From assembly GCF_009928685.1 (NCBI RefSeq), contig NZ_WWEO01000045.1, positions 992,001 through 1,056,000 of the forward strand: a DNA stretch of 64,000 bases, written 5' to 3'. A program made the position numbers and the translations under genes. Origin of the DNA: Mucilaginibacter agri. GTDB taxonomy: Bacteria; Bacteroidota; Bacteroidia; Sphingobacteriales; Sphingobacteriaceae. Below are positions 25,557-35,149 of the stretch, piece by piece; positions within the stretch are counted from its first letter, which is position 1, and every line of letters starts with the position of its first letter. The notes beneath the pieces were generated by a model that was not told the DNA's origin, made no database searches, and saw only the letters and a program-made list of their open reading frames with translations.

Positions 25557-26876
25557 ATGGCTTCATATACTTACAACCTAGGCGATGCGAACAAAATTGA
25601 ACAGCTTTATCCACCGGCAGAATTTGCCAACAAAAATTTAAACTTCATAAATTATCTCGATGTAATCCGTCACTACACCAGCAGTTCACTGGCTGCTGAT
25701 GGTATTTCGAACGTTGAAAAAATCGAAATAAGCGTAGTGGCCGGGGATTACTTCGTTAAAATTGAAGCTGATACTTCTTTGGAAATACTGACTAAATTTG
25801 GCAACCGGCATGCCCAAATATTTAGTGCAGATTTTGCTCAAAAAGCCATACGTGGCAAGGAATTGTTAGTTGAAATGGGGGTTTGGAATCCGATGGCGGG
25901 TTTCAAAGTAAATCACAATCCGGCAGATGACCTTACAAAATGGCACCTTTTTCCGCCCCTAGGTTTAAACATGATTGGCCAACGAGGACTTTTACTGATG
26001 CATTATCCACCCTGGGTAATTATCCAGGCGGGAACGTTCCAAAACGCCATGACCATGATGCGTTGGAGTCAGTTGCTTTTAGCAGTTGGAATCCCGGCAC
26101 AGAACGTAGATTCATACAAGACAATTATTGACGTTAATCCCATCGCCGCGCCGGGTTCGGGTGAAAGCGAATATCCGAATGATTACTTTCCGATCATGAT
26201 GGCCTCTGGCTTTTTTGATGGTTCGTCTGACAGAGATTATATCAGATCTATGTTGGATTTATATCTTACCCCTCCGGATTGGCCCGAAAGTAATAAATAC
26301 ACACTTCCAATATTAATTTGTGGTTCGCCACTATATGACCCCCAGGCACCAGGATGGTTCAGAGTAACTTATAAAAATATACTTCCGACGGAACAGGGAA
26401 TACCCCAGGTAAACGTTTTACAAACCGGTACGTTTCGCGTTCACCCAGACTCCAAAAGAGAGACGCCTTATATGATCGCTAATCATATGATTGCTGCCGG
26501 AGTAACAGGCGCCTGCACAAATAATCCCGCTGCCATCCCAGACATCAGGCAATATGAGGCTCAAGATCTTACAGCTGCTACATTCTTAAAATTATATGCC
26601 GATGATCCGAATATCGATCCGGCAGTTGCAAAGGCCCAGGCTTGCAACAGATGGTATGGAAACGAAGCCGGAACGGGCGCACCACTTCCGCCAGATGTAA
26701 ATGACCAAATAACGCTATGCGCGATGGCGCAAATGGATTCCTTTTTCGAACCTACTCCGTCGCCGCATCCGCGTTACACTTTCGAGGAGGGATGTGAACG
26801 ATGCAAGAGCGGAACGGTACAGTATAACCCATGTGGAGGTAGCATAGCGCCGCCGCCGCGAACACCAATAAGCTGA
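25557..26876 (+). CDS. Unrecognised protein with Cys-containing tail
   Basis: I do not recognise this 439-aa protein. No signal peptide or membrane helix is visible from the chosen ATG at 25557 (frame opens at 25476, but those residues look non-coding). The body is rich in Pro, Trp and Tyr (WHLFPPLGLNMIGQRG, LLLMHYPPWVIIQ, FRVTYKNILPTEQG), suggesting a compact globular fold. The C-terminus has GCERCKSGTVQYNPCGGS, a CxxC plus one Cys arrangement that could bind metal or act in thiol chemistry. It follows the gshB-gshA pair by 142 bp on the same strand and may be the last gene of that run or a separate unit. Confidence 0.7.
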   Translation: MASYTYNLGDANKIEQLYPPAEFANKNLNFINYLDVIRHYTSSSLAADGISNVEKIEISVVAGDYFVKIEADTSLEILTKFGNRHAQIFSADFAQKAIRGKELLVEMGVWNPMAGFKVNHNPADDLTKWHLFPPLGLNMIGQRGLLLMHYPPWVIIQAGTFQNAMTMMRWSQLLLAVGIPAQNVDSYKTIIDVNPIAAPGSGESEYPNDYFPIMMASGFFDGSSDRDYIRSMLDLYLTPPDWPESNKYTLPILICGSPLYDPQAPGWFRVTYKNILPTEQGIPQVNVLQTGTFRVHPDSKRETPYMIANHMIAAGVTGACTNNPAAIPDIRQYEAQDLTAATFLKLYADDPNIDPAVAKAQACNRWYGNEAGTGAPLPPDVNDQITLCAMAQMDSFFEPTPSPHPRYTFEEGCERCKSGTVQYNPCGGSIAPPPRTPIS

Positions 26877-26918
26877 GAAATGAGAAGGTATGGATTTGAT
26901 TGTGTAAGCTAGTTATAG

Positions 26919-27137
26919 TCATTTCTTTTGCTGCTCAGGCGAGTTCAGAAGAAAAACAATGCCAGCAAAACAAATTATTGCGGCTATATACGGCCATCCG
27001 TTAAAAGAGTCTTGTGATAGGTTTAATAGACCTGGCCCCAAATCCATTTTATGCGATGTGGCCGGAAACAGATAGCCGCTTCCTACTAAAGCACCTATAC
27101 CGAGAAGTATAAGCGCGATACCAATTCGTCGATTCAT
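26919..27137 (-). CDS. Small two-helix membrane protein
   Basis: The 72-aa product has two clear hydrophobic segments (IGIALILLGIGALVGSGYLF and WPYIAAIICFAGIVFLL) joined by a polar loop, and a charged C-terminal tail (NSPEQQKK). No family is recognised. It is encoded just after the MFS gene on the same strand, with a gap of about 65 bp, so it could be cotranscribed with it. Composition and the even helix pattern favour a real gene. Confidence 0.65.
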   Translation of the reverse strand: MNRRIGIALILLGIGALVGSGYLFPATSHKMDLGPGLLNLSQDSFNGWPYIAAIICFAGIVFLLNSPEQQKK

Positions 27138-27201
27138 GCTTTATTTGGTTTATAACAAATAGCGAACAATTTAAAATACGACTAGTTTTCGATATAAAAC
27201 A

Positions 27202-28395
27202 CTATTTGATCTTATTTAATTTCAAGGCAGGTTTTGTAAACTTGGGAAAATTCCAAATACGCGGAGAAACTATAGCCAGAGCAACAACCAGTAACACAAG
27301 AAATCCAAGCCCTACGGTCTTTGGAGCATCAAGCAACGCGAGCATTATAACCGGACCAATACCATAACCAGCAAAAAGAATTCCGCAGCCTTTTGCCAGC
27401 GGCCGGGCTACAGATATACCCGGGCGGGGAAGTTTGATTATACCTATAAATAATGGCTGAGTACAACTAAACCCAACTGATATTATGGCAAGCAAGCACT
27501 TAGCCAGCCATAAATCAACATTCATCATAAGAATAAAAAGCCCTGCAAGCGTTAAAAGAAACCCGGGATACAAAACTTTTATCACCTCATTGTCAATGCG
27601 ATAAATATGCATCAGAATAGAAATAACTAAACCGGGAAGTCCGAAAATAAACAATACGTTTGCAACACTAAATTCATCCAATCCATATTGCGTTGTAAAA
27701 TAATAGCTAACCCAAACAAAAACACCGGAATGAAATACACCTGTCAGAAAAACAAAAGTGTAGATATAGCGGGCTTGTTTATCAGGTTTGTTTAAAGTGG
27801 GGTAATGTAAGCCTCCATTTTGCTGATCAAGGAGCTTATTGCTTTTATCCAAGAGAAATAGCAGACAAAGAAAACCAGCAACAACTCCTACCAGACAGTA
27901 GATAGAACGCCACCCTAGTGATTCATTTAGCCACCCTCCTGTGCTTGGCCCTAAAGTCATTCCCGTCGCTAGTGCAAATATGATAAAGGTCAAATTTTTT
28001 AGCGAACCGGTTTCTACATCGCAATTTGTAGCCATTATTAACACAGATGGCAGCATAGCGCCGGTACCCAGGCCTGTTAACACTTTAATAAGCAGAAACC
28101 ATCCGGCAGATTTAACCGTGCTAAGCAGCAATGTACCTAAACATAAAGCCACTAGCGACATTAAGAATATTTTGGCTGGTTTAACAAAAATCCAGAAAGA
28201 ATCCATTGCCCCAGCAGCTAAGGCAAAGCCAATGGCGAATGCCGGTATCCCCAGATTTACGAGCGATGAATCAAATTCTGTGGCTAAGCTTAATTGTAGC
28301 GGAGCTATTAAGTACGCTTGAAACATCAACAACATACATGATGTACCCAATACTAAATTGGGAATCGGGACGATACGTTTTATAGGAAATTCCAT
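27202..28395 (-). CDS. Major facilitator superfamily transporter
   Basis: The 397-aa protein has about twelve hydrophobic segments and MFS hallmarks: an A-like motif region after helix 2 and the motif C-like GLGTGAMLPSVLIM and ATGMTLGPSTGGWLNE segments, as in drug/arabinose efflux (AraJ-like, DHA1) proteins. The substrate is unknown. I chose ATG 28395; an in-frame ATG at 28428 would add 11 residues. It follows two alpha/beta hydrolase genes on the same strand by about 80 bp, so it may export a compound related to their products. Confidence 0.9.
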   Translation of the reverse strand: MEFPIKRIVPIPNLVLGTSCMLLMFQAYLIAPLQLSLATEFDSSLVNLGIPAFAIGFALAAGAMDSFWIFVKPAKIFLMSLVALCLGTLLLSTVKSAGWFLLIKVLTGLGTGAMLPSVLIMATNCDVETGSLKNLTFIIFALATGMTLGPSTGGWLNESLGWRSIYCLVGVVAGFLCLLFLLDKSNKLLDQQNGGLHYPTLNKPDKQARYIYTFVFLTGVFHSGVFVWVSYYFTTQYGLDEFSVANVLFIFGLPGLVISILMHIYRIDNEVIKVLYPGFLLTLAGLFILMMNVDLWLAKCLLAIISVGFSCTQPLFIGIIKLPRPGISVARPLAKGCGILFAGYGIGPVIMLALLDAPKTVGLGFLVLLVVALAIVSPRIWNFPKFTKPALKLNKIK

Positions 28396-28475
28396 CACAC
28401 TAATTTTAGCTACGCTATGTTCAAACACTGCTCATTTAAATGATAACAGATATAAGATTAGTTATAGGCAAACGT

Positions 28476-29414
28476 TTAATCGTGATCATTTTTACGAACA
28501 GCAAACTGAAGCGGGCGCGGCAATTTGCGGCAATATTTCTGCATGAAAGCGTTGATCAAAGTGGCTATTTCATTGCAATATTCTTCAGTTAGAAAATGCC
28601 CTCCCTCAAGTAAATGAATTTCGGCATGTGGAAGTATATGCTGATAGGCCAGCGCTCCAGCACCGGGAAATATTTTGTCGTTTTTACCCCAGGTTATAAG
28701 TGTCGGCGGCTGATAATCCGCTAAATATTGCTGCCATTCGGGGTACTTCGGAAAATTGGTGGCATAATCTTTAAAAAGAGCTTTTTGTACTTCCTTTCGT
28801 CCGGGCTGTTGCATAAAGAAACTGTCAATATAATAGGCATCCGGACTAATCGCTGTGGGATTCTTAGTACCAAAAAGATATTGCTCTTTAATTCCCTCAA
28901 ACGACATCATTCGATCAATAGCAGCTTCAAACTGTTCGGGATCATCAGCGGCCTGCAGGGCGCCGATTTTTTGAACATCGGGCCCTATCCCCTCGTGAAA
29001 AGTATTTGCGTTCTGAATGATGAAGGCTTTTATCAACTCCGGCCTTCGTTTTGCTATTCTGAACCCCACCGGCCCTCCGTAGTCCTGCATATAGAAGGTT
29101 ATATTGGCAAGGCTCAGCCTATCAATAAACTTCTCCACTATTTTCGAGATATTATCGAAAGTATAGTTAAAACTGGCCAGACCCAGGCAGCTACTATAGC
29201 CAAAACCAGGATAATCGGGTGCAATTAAATGATAGTCGCCAGAAAGCCGATCGATTAAATTCCTGAACATGTGGGAAGATGAAGGAAAACCGTGCAATAA
29301 AAGAATAACAGGGTTTTCTGCATCGCCAGCCTCTCGATAAAATATTTCCAGATCGTCAATTTGCGCTTTGCGGTAGCTGGTGGTAGCCGACCCGCCTTTT
29401 TCTGTCTTTGCCAT
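28476..29414 (-). CDS. Alpha/beta hydrolase, epoxide hydrolase/dehalogenase-like (copy 1)
   Basis: The 312-aa enzyme shows the oxyanion motif LLHGFPSSSHMFRN, an Asp nucleophile elbow MQDYGGPVGFR, a second acidic site near GKNDKIFPGAG and the catalytic His in EGGHFLTEEY. An Asp rather than Ser nucleophile places it with epoxide hydrolases and haloalkane/haloacid dehalogenases. The residue after the nucleophile is Tyr, not the halide-binding Trp of classical haloalkane dehalogenases, so epoxide or other ester-type chemistry is more likely. The next gene upstream (29480-30352) is a clear paralogue. Confidence 0.87.
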   Translation of the reverse strand: MAKTEKGGSATTSYRKAQIDDLEIFYREAGDAENPVILLLHGFPSSSHMFRNLIDRLSGDYHLIAPDYPGFGYSSCLGLASFNYTFDNISKIVEKFIDRLSLANITFYMQDYGGPVGFRIAKRRPELIKAFIIQNANTFHEGIGPDVQKIGALQAADDPEQFEAAIDRMMSFEGIKEQYLFGTKNPTAISPDAYYIDSFFMQQPGRKEVQKALFKDYATNFPKYPEWQQYLADYQPPTLITWGKNDKIFPGAGALAYQHILPHAEIHLLEGGHFLTEEYCNEIATLINAFMQKYCRKLPRPLQFAVRKNDHD

Positions 29415-29479
29415 TATAGAAGCTAATATTGTATAAAACTAAAGCTCTTCCGATTCGATGTCAGATTGCAGATACAGGT

Positions 29480-30352
29480 TTATCGAACGATCTTTCTGTC
29501 CAGGAAATCTTTAATAGTAGCAGCGATTTCAATACCATAACTTTCCAGTGCAAAGTGGCCTGCATCAAACAAGTGATATTCCAGATTTTTCACATCTTTT
29601 TTATAGGCCTCTGCGCCGGCTACCGGAAAAATGTAGTCGTTCTTTCCGTAAACGATCAACATTTCGGGGTTATGATCCCGAAAATATTGCTGCCATTCGG
29701 GATACTTAGGAGGGTTTGTGCGGTAATCATAGAACATGTCTAACTGTATTTGCCCGTTCTCTGGTCTTTCCAGGTGCCGGAGATCAATTTCCCAATTATC
29801 AGGACTAATTACCGACGTGTCGGACACGCCATGTGTATATTGCCATTTCAAGCCATCAGGGTTGTGGAATGTCCTTAAAGTATCTTCGGCTTGCTTATCA
29901 TTCCGATCTTTCCAATAAGCCTTAATAGGATCCCAGAATGTCTCGAGTCCTTCATTATACGCACATCCATTTTGAACAATTAGTGTCTGTACCCTTTCCG
30001 GATACTTTGCCGCTAGCCGCCAGCCTACTGGAGCACCATAGTCCATTAAATAAAGGCTATATTTTTTAATATTCAACTGGGCCAATAATTCTTCAATAAT
30101 TGACGCATAATTATCAAAAGTATAGGCAAAATCGGCAATAGGCGGTTGCTCGCTTCGTCCATACCCAGGGTAATCGGCTGCTATCAGGTGATATTTATCT
30201 GATAATTCGTGCATGAGATTTCTGAACATATAGGAGGAGGCCGGGTATCCATGCAAAAGAACCAGGGTTGGTGCATCTTTTGGCCCAGCTTCACGGTAAA
30301 AAATATTTACTCCATTGATTTCGATGAAATGATAGGTTGTCTGGTTTTTCAT
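29480..30352 (-). CDS. Alpha/beta hydrolase, epoxide hydrolase/dehalogenase-like (copy 2)
   Basis: This 290-aa protein is a paralogue of the one encoded 65 bp downstream: LLHGYPASSYMFRN, LMDYGAPVGWRL (Asp nucleophile), KYPEWQQYFRDH, GKNDYIFPVAGAEAY and DAGHFALESYG (His). The shared WQQY and MFRN segments point to a tandem duplication followed by divergence. As in copy 1, Tyr follows the nucleophile. It is the first gene of a minus-strand run hydrolase-hydrolase-MFS. Substrate unknown. Confidence 0.87.
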   Translation of the reverse strand: MKNQTTYHFIEINGVNIFYREAGPKDAPTLVLLHGYPASSYMFRNLMHELSDKYHLIAADYPGYGRSEQPPIADFAYTFDNYASIIEELLAQLNIKKYSLYLMDYGAPVGWRLAAKYPERVQTLIVQNGCAYNEGLETFWDPIKAYWKDRNDKQAEDTLRTFHNPDGLKWQYTHGVSDTSVISPDNWEIDLRHLERPENGQIQLDMFYDYRTNPPKYPEWQQYFRDHNPEMLIVYGKNDYIFPVAGAEAYKKDVKNLEYHLFDAGHFALESYGIEIAATIKDFLDRKIVR

Positions 30353-30426
30353 TTGATTATTAATTTAGTGAACACTGTAATTCGCACAGTTAAAATTAGG
30401 AGTCAAAAACCTCCGGATAAAATCAT

Positions 30427-30434
30427 CAAAGTTA
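30427..30434 (-). promoter_or_regulatory. Putative -7 box upstream of the hydrolase operon
   Basis: The minus strand reads TAACTTTG, an exact TAnnTTTG match, about 75 bp before the ATG at 30352. No good -33 element accompanies it. Confidence 0.25.
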
Positions 30435-30614
30435 TATCTGTTATTATAATATTGATAAGTGACGATGGGCTTAAATCTGTATTATTAACCCAAATTGTTT
30501 ACCCGTATAATTATCAGTTATTTGCTATATTCGTTTAAGCTCGCACAGAATGAGCACCTTGCCCCTACCTCCTCTTCTGATCAGCAATGGTACATTCGGT
30601 TATCGACGGTAGTT

Positions 30615-33122
30615 ATGAAGCTAAAATCCCTTTGTATTAAGCACCTTGCATCAGCGTTGACAGCTTTGATCCTCGTCGTAATCCATATCTCAGATGTGCG
30701 GGGACAGTCGTCGAACCTTAGTGGATATAATGATATTACAAGGCAACGATTGCTTATTTATGTGGCCGGTCAATACCTGCATACCATTAGCCAAGGACAA
30801 ATTGATGCTGATAGCGCAGTACGGGTGGCAGCCAAGGCTTATGGATTAAATCCCTTGCTCGCATACAATGAAACGTATAACAATGGCAGGCCCACTGCCA
30901 CAAGCATTTTACTTGATGCAGGCAAGATCAAGGAAGCTAGAATATTACCGACTAAACTGGTTGGCGGAGATCGCGTCATGTCGCTAATAGAACTTGGTAC
31001 TTATTTGGCTTTTAAACCAGGCAGCACTAAGGCAAACGTTGATGAAGCTGCCAGATATAGCGACCAGGCATTAACGTTTAGCAAAAACAGCTCTACAAAC
31101 TGGAAAATTGCCAGTATGACGTTAAAAGCTTACTTACTCGATCACACCGGGCACAGAGATCAAAGTCAAAAAATGTTTGCCGACATTGTTTTATTAGGCA
31201 AAAAGTCTGGCAATACTCCCGCTGCGGCTCAGGCGCTGTTGACCGCCGGCGAATTGCTTCCCTATGGAGATCCGGCGAGGCTTGCAAATTTTAACAAAGC
31301 CCTTCCAATTTTTACAGCACTCAATTTGAAAGCTAAAGAGATAGAAACTCTTTCGGAGATAAACATTGAATATTTTGTAGCGAAGCGCTATGACATGGCC
31401 AAGAAATTTTTGCTCCGGATAATTAAGCTGCAGGCGGAAATTAACTTCCGCCATAAGCAATATCCCTATGACGGCCTTGCTTTCATTGTTACAAGGGAAG
31501 GAGATCTTAGCAGTGCGCTTACGTATTCTAACAAATCGCTCGAGAACATTACCAACAAAGCCGATTCTACTTTTTTAGGGTTCTTTTTGGGGCGGCGGGC
31601 AATGCTGTACGAGCGGATGCTGCGATACAATGACGCATTGGCCTTATTTAATAAAGTGCTGAACAAAAAGACAGCTGAGACAAGGCTGTATTGGTACAAA
31701 TCATTTTTATGCAAGGCAGAAGCCCTGCTATATCTTGGCAAAGAAGCGGAGGCCTTGTTATTACTGAAGCAAACCGGGGCAGAATTTCCACCCGTTACTT
31801 ATTTTGAAAAAATGCACTATGCCTATCTGCTTGGCGAAACGTACGAGGCCTTGAAAAATTATGGCCTTGCGGAAGACCACTATAAAGCTTTTCTGGCGAT
31901 GGCCGAAAGATTCCCGCCGGAGTATGTTCATGACGAGATTCCTTCAGCATATTTTAACATTGCAACTTTTTACCGAATTACAGGCAACACCGAAAAAGCC
32001 AAGGAATTATTACGCCTGGGTAAAACCTACACTTCCAAACTCGACATGGAAAGAGCCCGTGTTTATTACTATAACCTCTTTAAAATCGACTCGGCAGAAG
32101 GAAGATATTTTAACTCAATCAGGGACCTTCAATTGACCCAAAAATATACCGATTCGGTTTTCAGTTTTGACCAGCGCAGAAAAGTTGCCGAGTTGCTGGT
32201 AAAATATGAGGCCGAAAAGAAAGATAGAAATATAAAGTTGCTCAATAGCCAAAATCAGCTCGCGCTTATCAGGGCCCAACAGGCTGACAAAACAAAGAAT
32301 ATCACGCTTGTTGGAATTGTACTATTGCTTATCATCATGACATTATTGTTTAATCGCTATCTTATTAAACAAAAGTCCAACAAAAAACTTGAGGCTAACC
32401 AAAGAGAACTAGATCAAAAAAACGGCTTTCTGGAGGCGTTGAATACCGAGCAGGAAAAACTCCTTATTGAAAAAGAATGGCTGATAAAGGAAGTCCATCA
32501 TCGCGTTAAAAACAATCTTCAGATGGTAACCAGCTTGCTCTATTCGCAATCCGTGTACCTGGAAGACGAAGTAGCCAAAATAGCTGTTAACGATAGTCTC
32601 CGCCGCATGCAGGCTATGTCGTTAATCCATCAAAAACTCTACCAAGATGAGGATACCACAACAATCGCTATGCCCGAATACATAAACGAGTTGGTACAGT
32701 ACTTACGGGAAAGCTTTGATGCCGACAACCGGATCAAATTTGAACAGCATATAGAATCAGTGAACCTGGATGTTTCGCAAGCTGTTCCACTTGGGTTAAT
32801 TGTTACAGAAAGCATTGTCAACGCAATCAAATACGCGTTTTTAAATGGGCAACCCGGGGTGGTAACTATCGAACTACTGCATGGCGATGACGGCGAGATC
32901 CTTTTAAGAGTTTCGGATAATGGCAGTGGCCTTCCTTCCAACATAGAAGCCATGCAGCGCAATTCACTCGGGCTCGATCTGATGCAGGGGCTTGCTACAC
33001 AATTAAATGGTCGCATTAATATTGAAAATAATAACGGTGCGCAAATAACTTTAAGGTTCTGCATACTGAACAAATGGACATCCGGTAACCATCATGAAAA
33101 AATTGCAAACAAACCAATATGA
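30615..33122 (+). CDS. TPR-containing sensor histidine kinase, HisKA_2 type
   Basis: From the ATG at 30615 the 835-aa protein has a signal peptide (SALTALILVVIHISDVRGQ), a periplasmic helical region with TPR-like repeats (~90-560, for example MHYAYLLGETYEALKNYGLAEDHY), one transmembrane helix (ITLVGIVLLLIIMTLLF), a coiled coil, and a HisKA_2 domain (EVHHRVKNNLQMV, phosphoacceptor probably His628) with a HATPase domain (ESIVNAIKYAF, DNGSGLPSN). The open frame extends to 30495 but that part lacks coding character. Its stop overlaps the next ATG by 4 bp (ATGA), so it pairs with the sigma-54 activator encoded there. HisKA_2 kinases more often pair with other output types, so the pairing is of interest. 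Confidence 0.9.
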   Translation: MKLKSLCIKHLASALTALILVVIHISDVRGQSSNLSGYNDITRQRLLIYVAGQYLHTISQGQIDADSAVRVAAKAYGLNPLLAYNETYNNGRPTATSILLDAGKIKEARILPTKLVGGDRVMSLIELGTYLAFKPGSTKANVDEAARYSDQALTFSKNSSTNWKIASMTLKAYLLDHTGHRDQSQKMFADIVLLGKKSGNTPAAAQALLTAGELLPYGDPARLANFNKALPIFTALNLKAKEIETLSEINIEYFVAKRYDMAKKFLLRIIKLQAEINFRHKQYPYDGLAFIVTREGDLSSALTYSNKSLENITNKADSTFLGFFLGRRAMLYERMLRYNDALALFNKVLNKKTAETRLYWYKSFLCKAEALLYLGKEAEALLLLKQTGAEFPPVTYFEKMHYAYLLGETYEALKNYGLAEDHYKAFLAMAERFPPEYVHDEIPSAYFNIATFYRITGNTEKAKELLRLGKTYTSKLDMERARVYYYNLFKIDSAEGRYFNSIRDLQLTQKYTDSVFSFDQRRKVAELLVKYEAEKKDRNIKLLNSQNQLALIRAQQADKTKNITLVGIVLLLIIMTLLFNRYLIKQKSNKKLEANQRELDQKNGFLEALNTEQEKLLIEKEWLIKEVHHRVKNNLQMVTSLLYSQSVYLEDEVAKIAVNDSLRRMQAMSLIHQKLYQDEDTTTIAMPEYINELVQYLRESFDADNRIKFEQHIESVNLDVSQAVPLGLIVTESIVNAIKYAFLNGQPGVVTIELLHGDDGEILLRVSDNGSGLPSNIEAMQRNSLGLDLMQGLATQLNGRINIENNNGAQITLRFCILNKWTSGNHHEKIANKPI

Positions 33123-35095
33123 GTAGCAAAATTTTGATTGTGGAGGATGAATTCGTTGTTGCAAATGCACTACGCCTGGCTTTGCGACAGGCGGGCCATA
33201 TTATTAATGGCATTGCTATTTCAACAGATGCGGCCGAGGAAGCTTTACGTAAGCAGGAAACTGACCTGGTATTATTGGATATACGCTTGAACGGAAAACA
33301 AACTGGTATTGACCTGGCCAGAAAATTACGAGCCGATCATATCGCGTTTATATTCATATCTGCCAATTCGAGTCAAAAAATACTTGAAGAAGCGAAAACG
33401 ACAGAACCGTACGGGTTTATTGTAAAGCCTTTCAGAGAGAAAGATTTACTGGTAGCGGTTGACATCGCTTTGTATCGTCATAAACATAGCCTGGAATCGC
33501 AACTGCGGCAGGAAGAACTTTTGCGAAGTATATTAAACGAATTATATCACGAAGAAACAAACTTAAAGGAGAAACTAATAAAAACAGCGCGCGCTATACA
33601 GCCGCATATCCCATTTGATTTGATTGCATTATCATTTGCGCCACAAGCAGCGTCATCAAACAAATACATGGGATACCTACACATTGGCTTTGACGAATAT
33701 CAGTTTATTGAAGATGAAGAGTTAATTAACATAACTGACTCGGAAAGCGAAGTGTTTTTTTCGGAAAGCGAAAATAACGACATTAAAACCAGTGCTGAAA
33801 TTTACCGTAGTAAAGTATCCGAAGATAGCGGCATTATTTCACCCTCGCCTAAAATGTTATTCGACCGGTTTAAGATAGCATCATGCATGAGGTTCCCTAT
33901 TGTTACAAACGCAGGACTTATTGCTAAATATTTCTTTTATAGTCGTCAGCAGGATCACTACACACAAAATCATATTGCATTGCTTAACCGCTTAAAACGT
34001 CCATTAGTGGAGGTAACAGAAAAAATGTTATCAGGAGCCGCCCCGTCGTCAGCAATAAATATCTCCCACCCTTTGATTGTCCACCCAAGCCCTACAACAA
34101 GTGATCCCGAATTTAAAACCATCATCGGGAACCATCCTCTTTTGCTGGCCGCGTTAGATCTGATCAAACAGGTCGCGCCATACAATACATCAGTTCTGAT
34201 ACTTGGAGAGAGCGGAACTGGTAAAGAGAAGGTTGCCCAATCCATTCATTCACTTTCAACAAGAAAAAACGGACCTTTTATTAAGGTGAATTGTGCCGCC
34301 ATTCCGGCTGCGCTGATCGAGTCGGAATTGTTTGGTCACGAGAAAGGCGCATTTACAGGTGCTGTAGAAAAACGAAAAGGGAAATTTGAGCAGGCCGACG
34401 GAGGCACCATTTTCTTAGACGAGATTGGCGAGTTGCCTTTGGATATGCAGATGAAATTATTACGCGTTTTGCAGGAAAAGGAAATTGATCATATAGGCGG
34501 CAATACAACCAAAAAAGTGGACGTTCGTATTGTAGCCGCAACTAATCGAATTCTGGAAAAGGAAATAGCGGCTGGAAATTTCAGAGTAGACCTTTATTAC
34601 CGCCTTAATGTTTTCCCGATAACGTTACCCCCTTTACGCGAACGAAAAAGTGACATAAAGGCATTAGCCCTATATTTCGCAAACTGGTATTGTAGAGAAT
34701 TTAACAAAGAGTTTGCCGGTATTTCTTCATCAATGTTAGAAGAACTGCATGCTTATGATTGGCCGGGAAATATCCGCGAACTTGAGAACGCTATCGAGCG
34801 TGCCGTGATCCTTAACGACAATACCTCAAAATTAGAATTGCGACAACCTTTTACCGGAAATGCAAGCCTCCCTATTGAAACCGCCGCCATCGAGACATTA
34901 GACGATGTGAAGCTTATTCAACAAGAGACAGAACGCCAGTATATCATTTCTATTTTAAAGAAAACGGAGGGTCGTATTCGCGGTGCTCAGGGGGCGGCCG
35001 AGCTGCTAAATATTAAACCTACAACATTAGAGTCAAAAATGGCTAAACTGGGCATTAAACGGAATGATTTTATGCCTTGGACTAAGACCTTATAA
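33119..35095 (+). CDS. Sigma-54-dependent response regulator (NtrC family)
   Basis: The 658-aa protein has an N-terminal receiver domain (phosphoacceptor Asp54 in LLDIRLNG), a middle region (~135-310) without a clear family but GAF-like in size, an AAA+ sigma-54 activation domain (Walker A GESGTGKE from residue 363, GAFTGA loop at 410-415, FLDEIGELPLDMQ as Walker B) and a C-terminal Fis-type HTH (IRGAQGAAELLNIKPTTLESKM). It should activate RNA polymerase with sigma-54 after phosphorylation by the kinase encoded upstream, whose gene overlaps it by 4 bp. A 17-bp palindrome 54 bp after its stop and a sigma-54-like promoter further on are candidate target sites. Confidence 0.95.
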   Translation: MSSKILIVEDEFVVANALRLALRQAGHIINGIAISTDAAEEALRKQETDLVLLDIRLNGKQTGIDLARKLRADHIAFIFISANSSQKILEEAKTTEPYGFIVKPFREKDLLVAVDIALYRHKHSLESQLRQEELLRSILNELYHEETNLKEKLIKTARAIQPHIPFDLIALSFAPQAASSNKYMGYLHIGFDEYQFIEDEELINITDSESEVFFSESENNDIKTSAEIYRSKVSEDSGIISPSPKMLFDRFKIASCMRFPIVTNAGLIAKYFFYSRQQDHYTQNHIALLNRLKRPLVEVTEKMLSGAAPSSAINISHPLIVHPSPTTSDPEFKTIIGNHPLLLAALDLIKQVAPYNTSVLILGESGTGKEKVAQSIHSLSTRKNGPFIKVNCAAIPAALIESELFGHEKGAFTGAVEKRKGKFEQADGGTIFLDEIGELPLDMQMKLLRVLQEKEIDHIGGNTTKKVDVRIVAATNRILEKEIAAGNFRVDLYYRLNVFPITLPPLRERKSDIKALALYFANWYCREFNKEFAGISSSMLEELHAYDWPGNIRELENAIERAVILNDNTSKLELRQPFTGNASLPIETAAIETLDDVKLIQQETERQYIISILKKTEGRIRGAQGAAELLNIKPTTLESKMAKLGIKRNDFMPWTKTL

Positions 35096-35149
35096 AAGGC
35101 TTTCAGCCACACCAAAACGGCAAACCGCAAATTACTTTAACACCAATAT

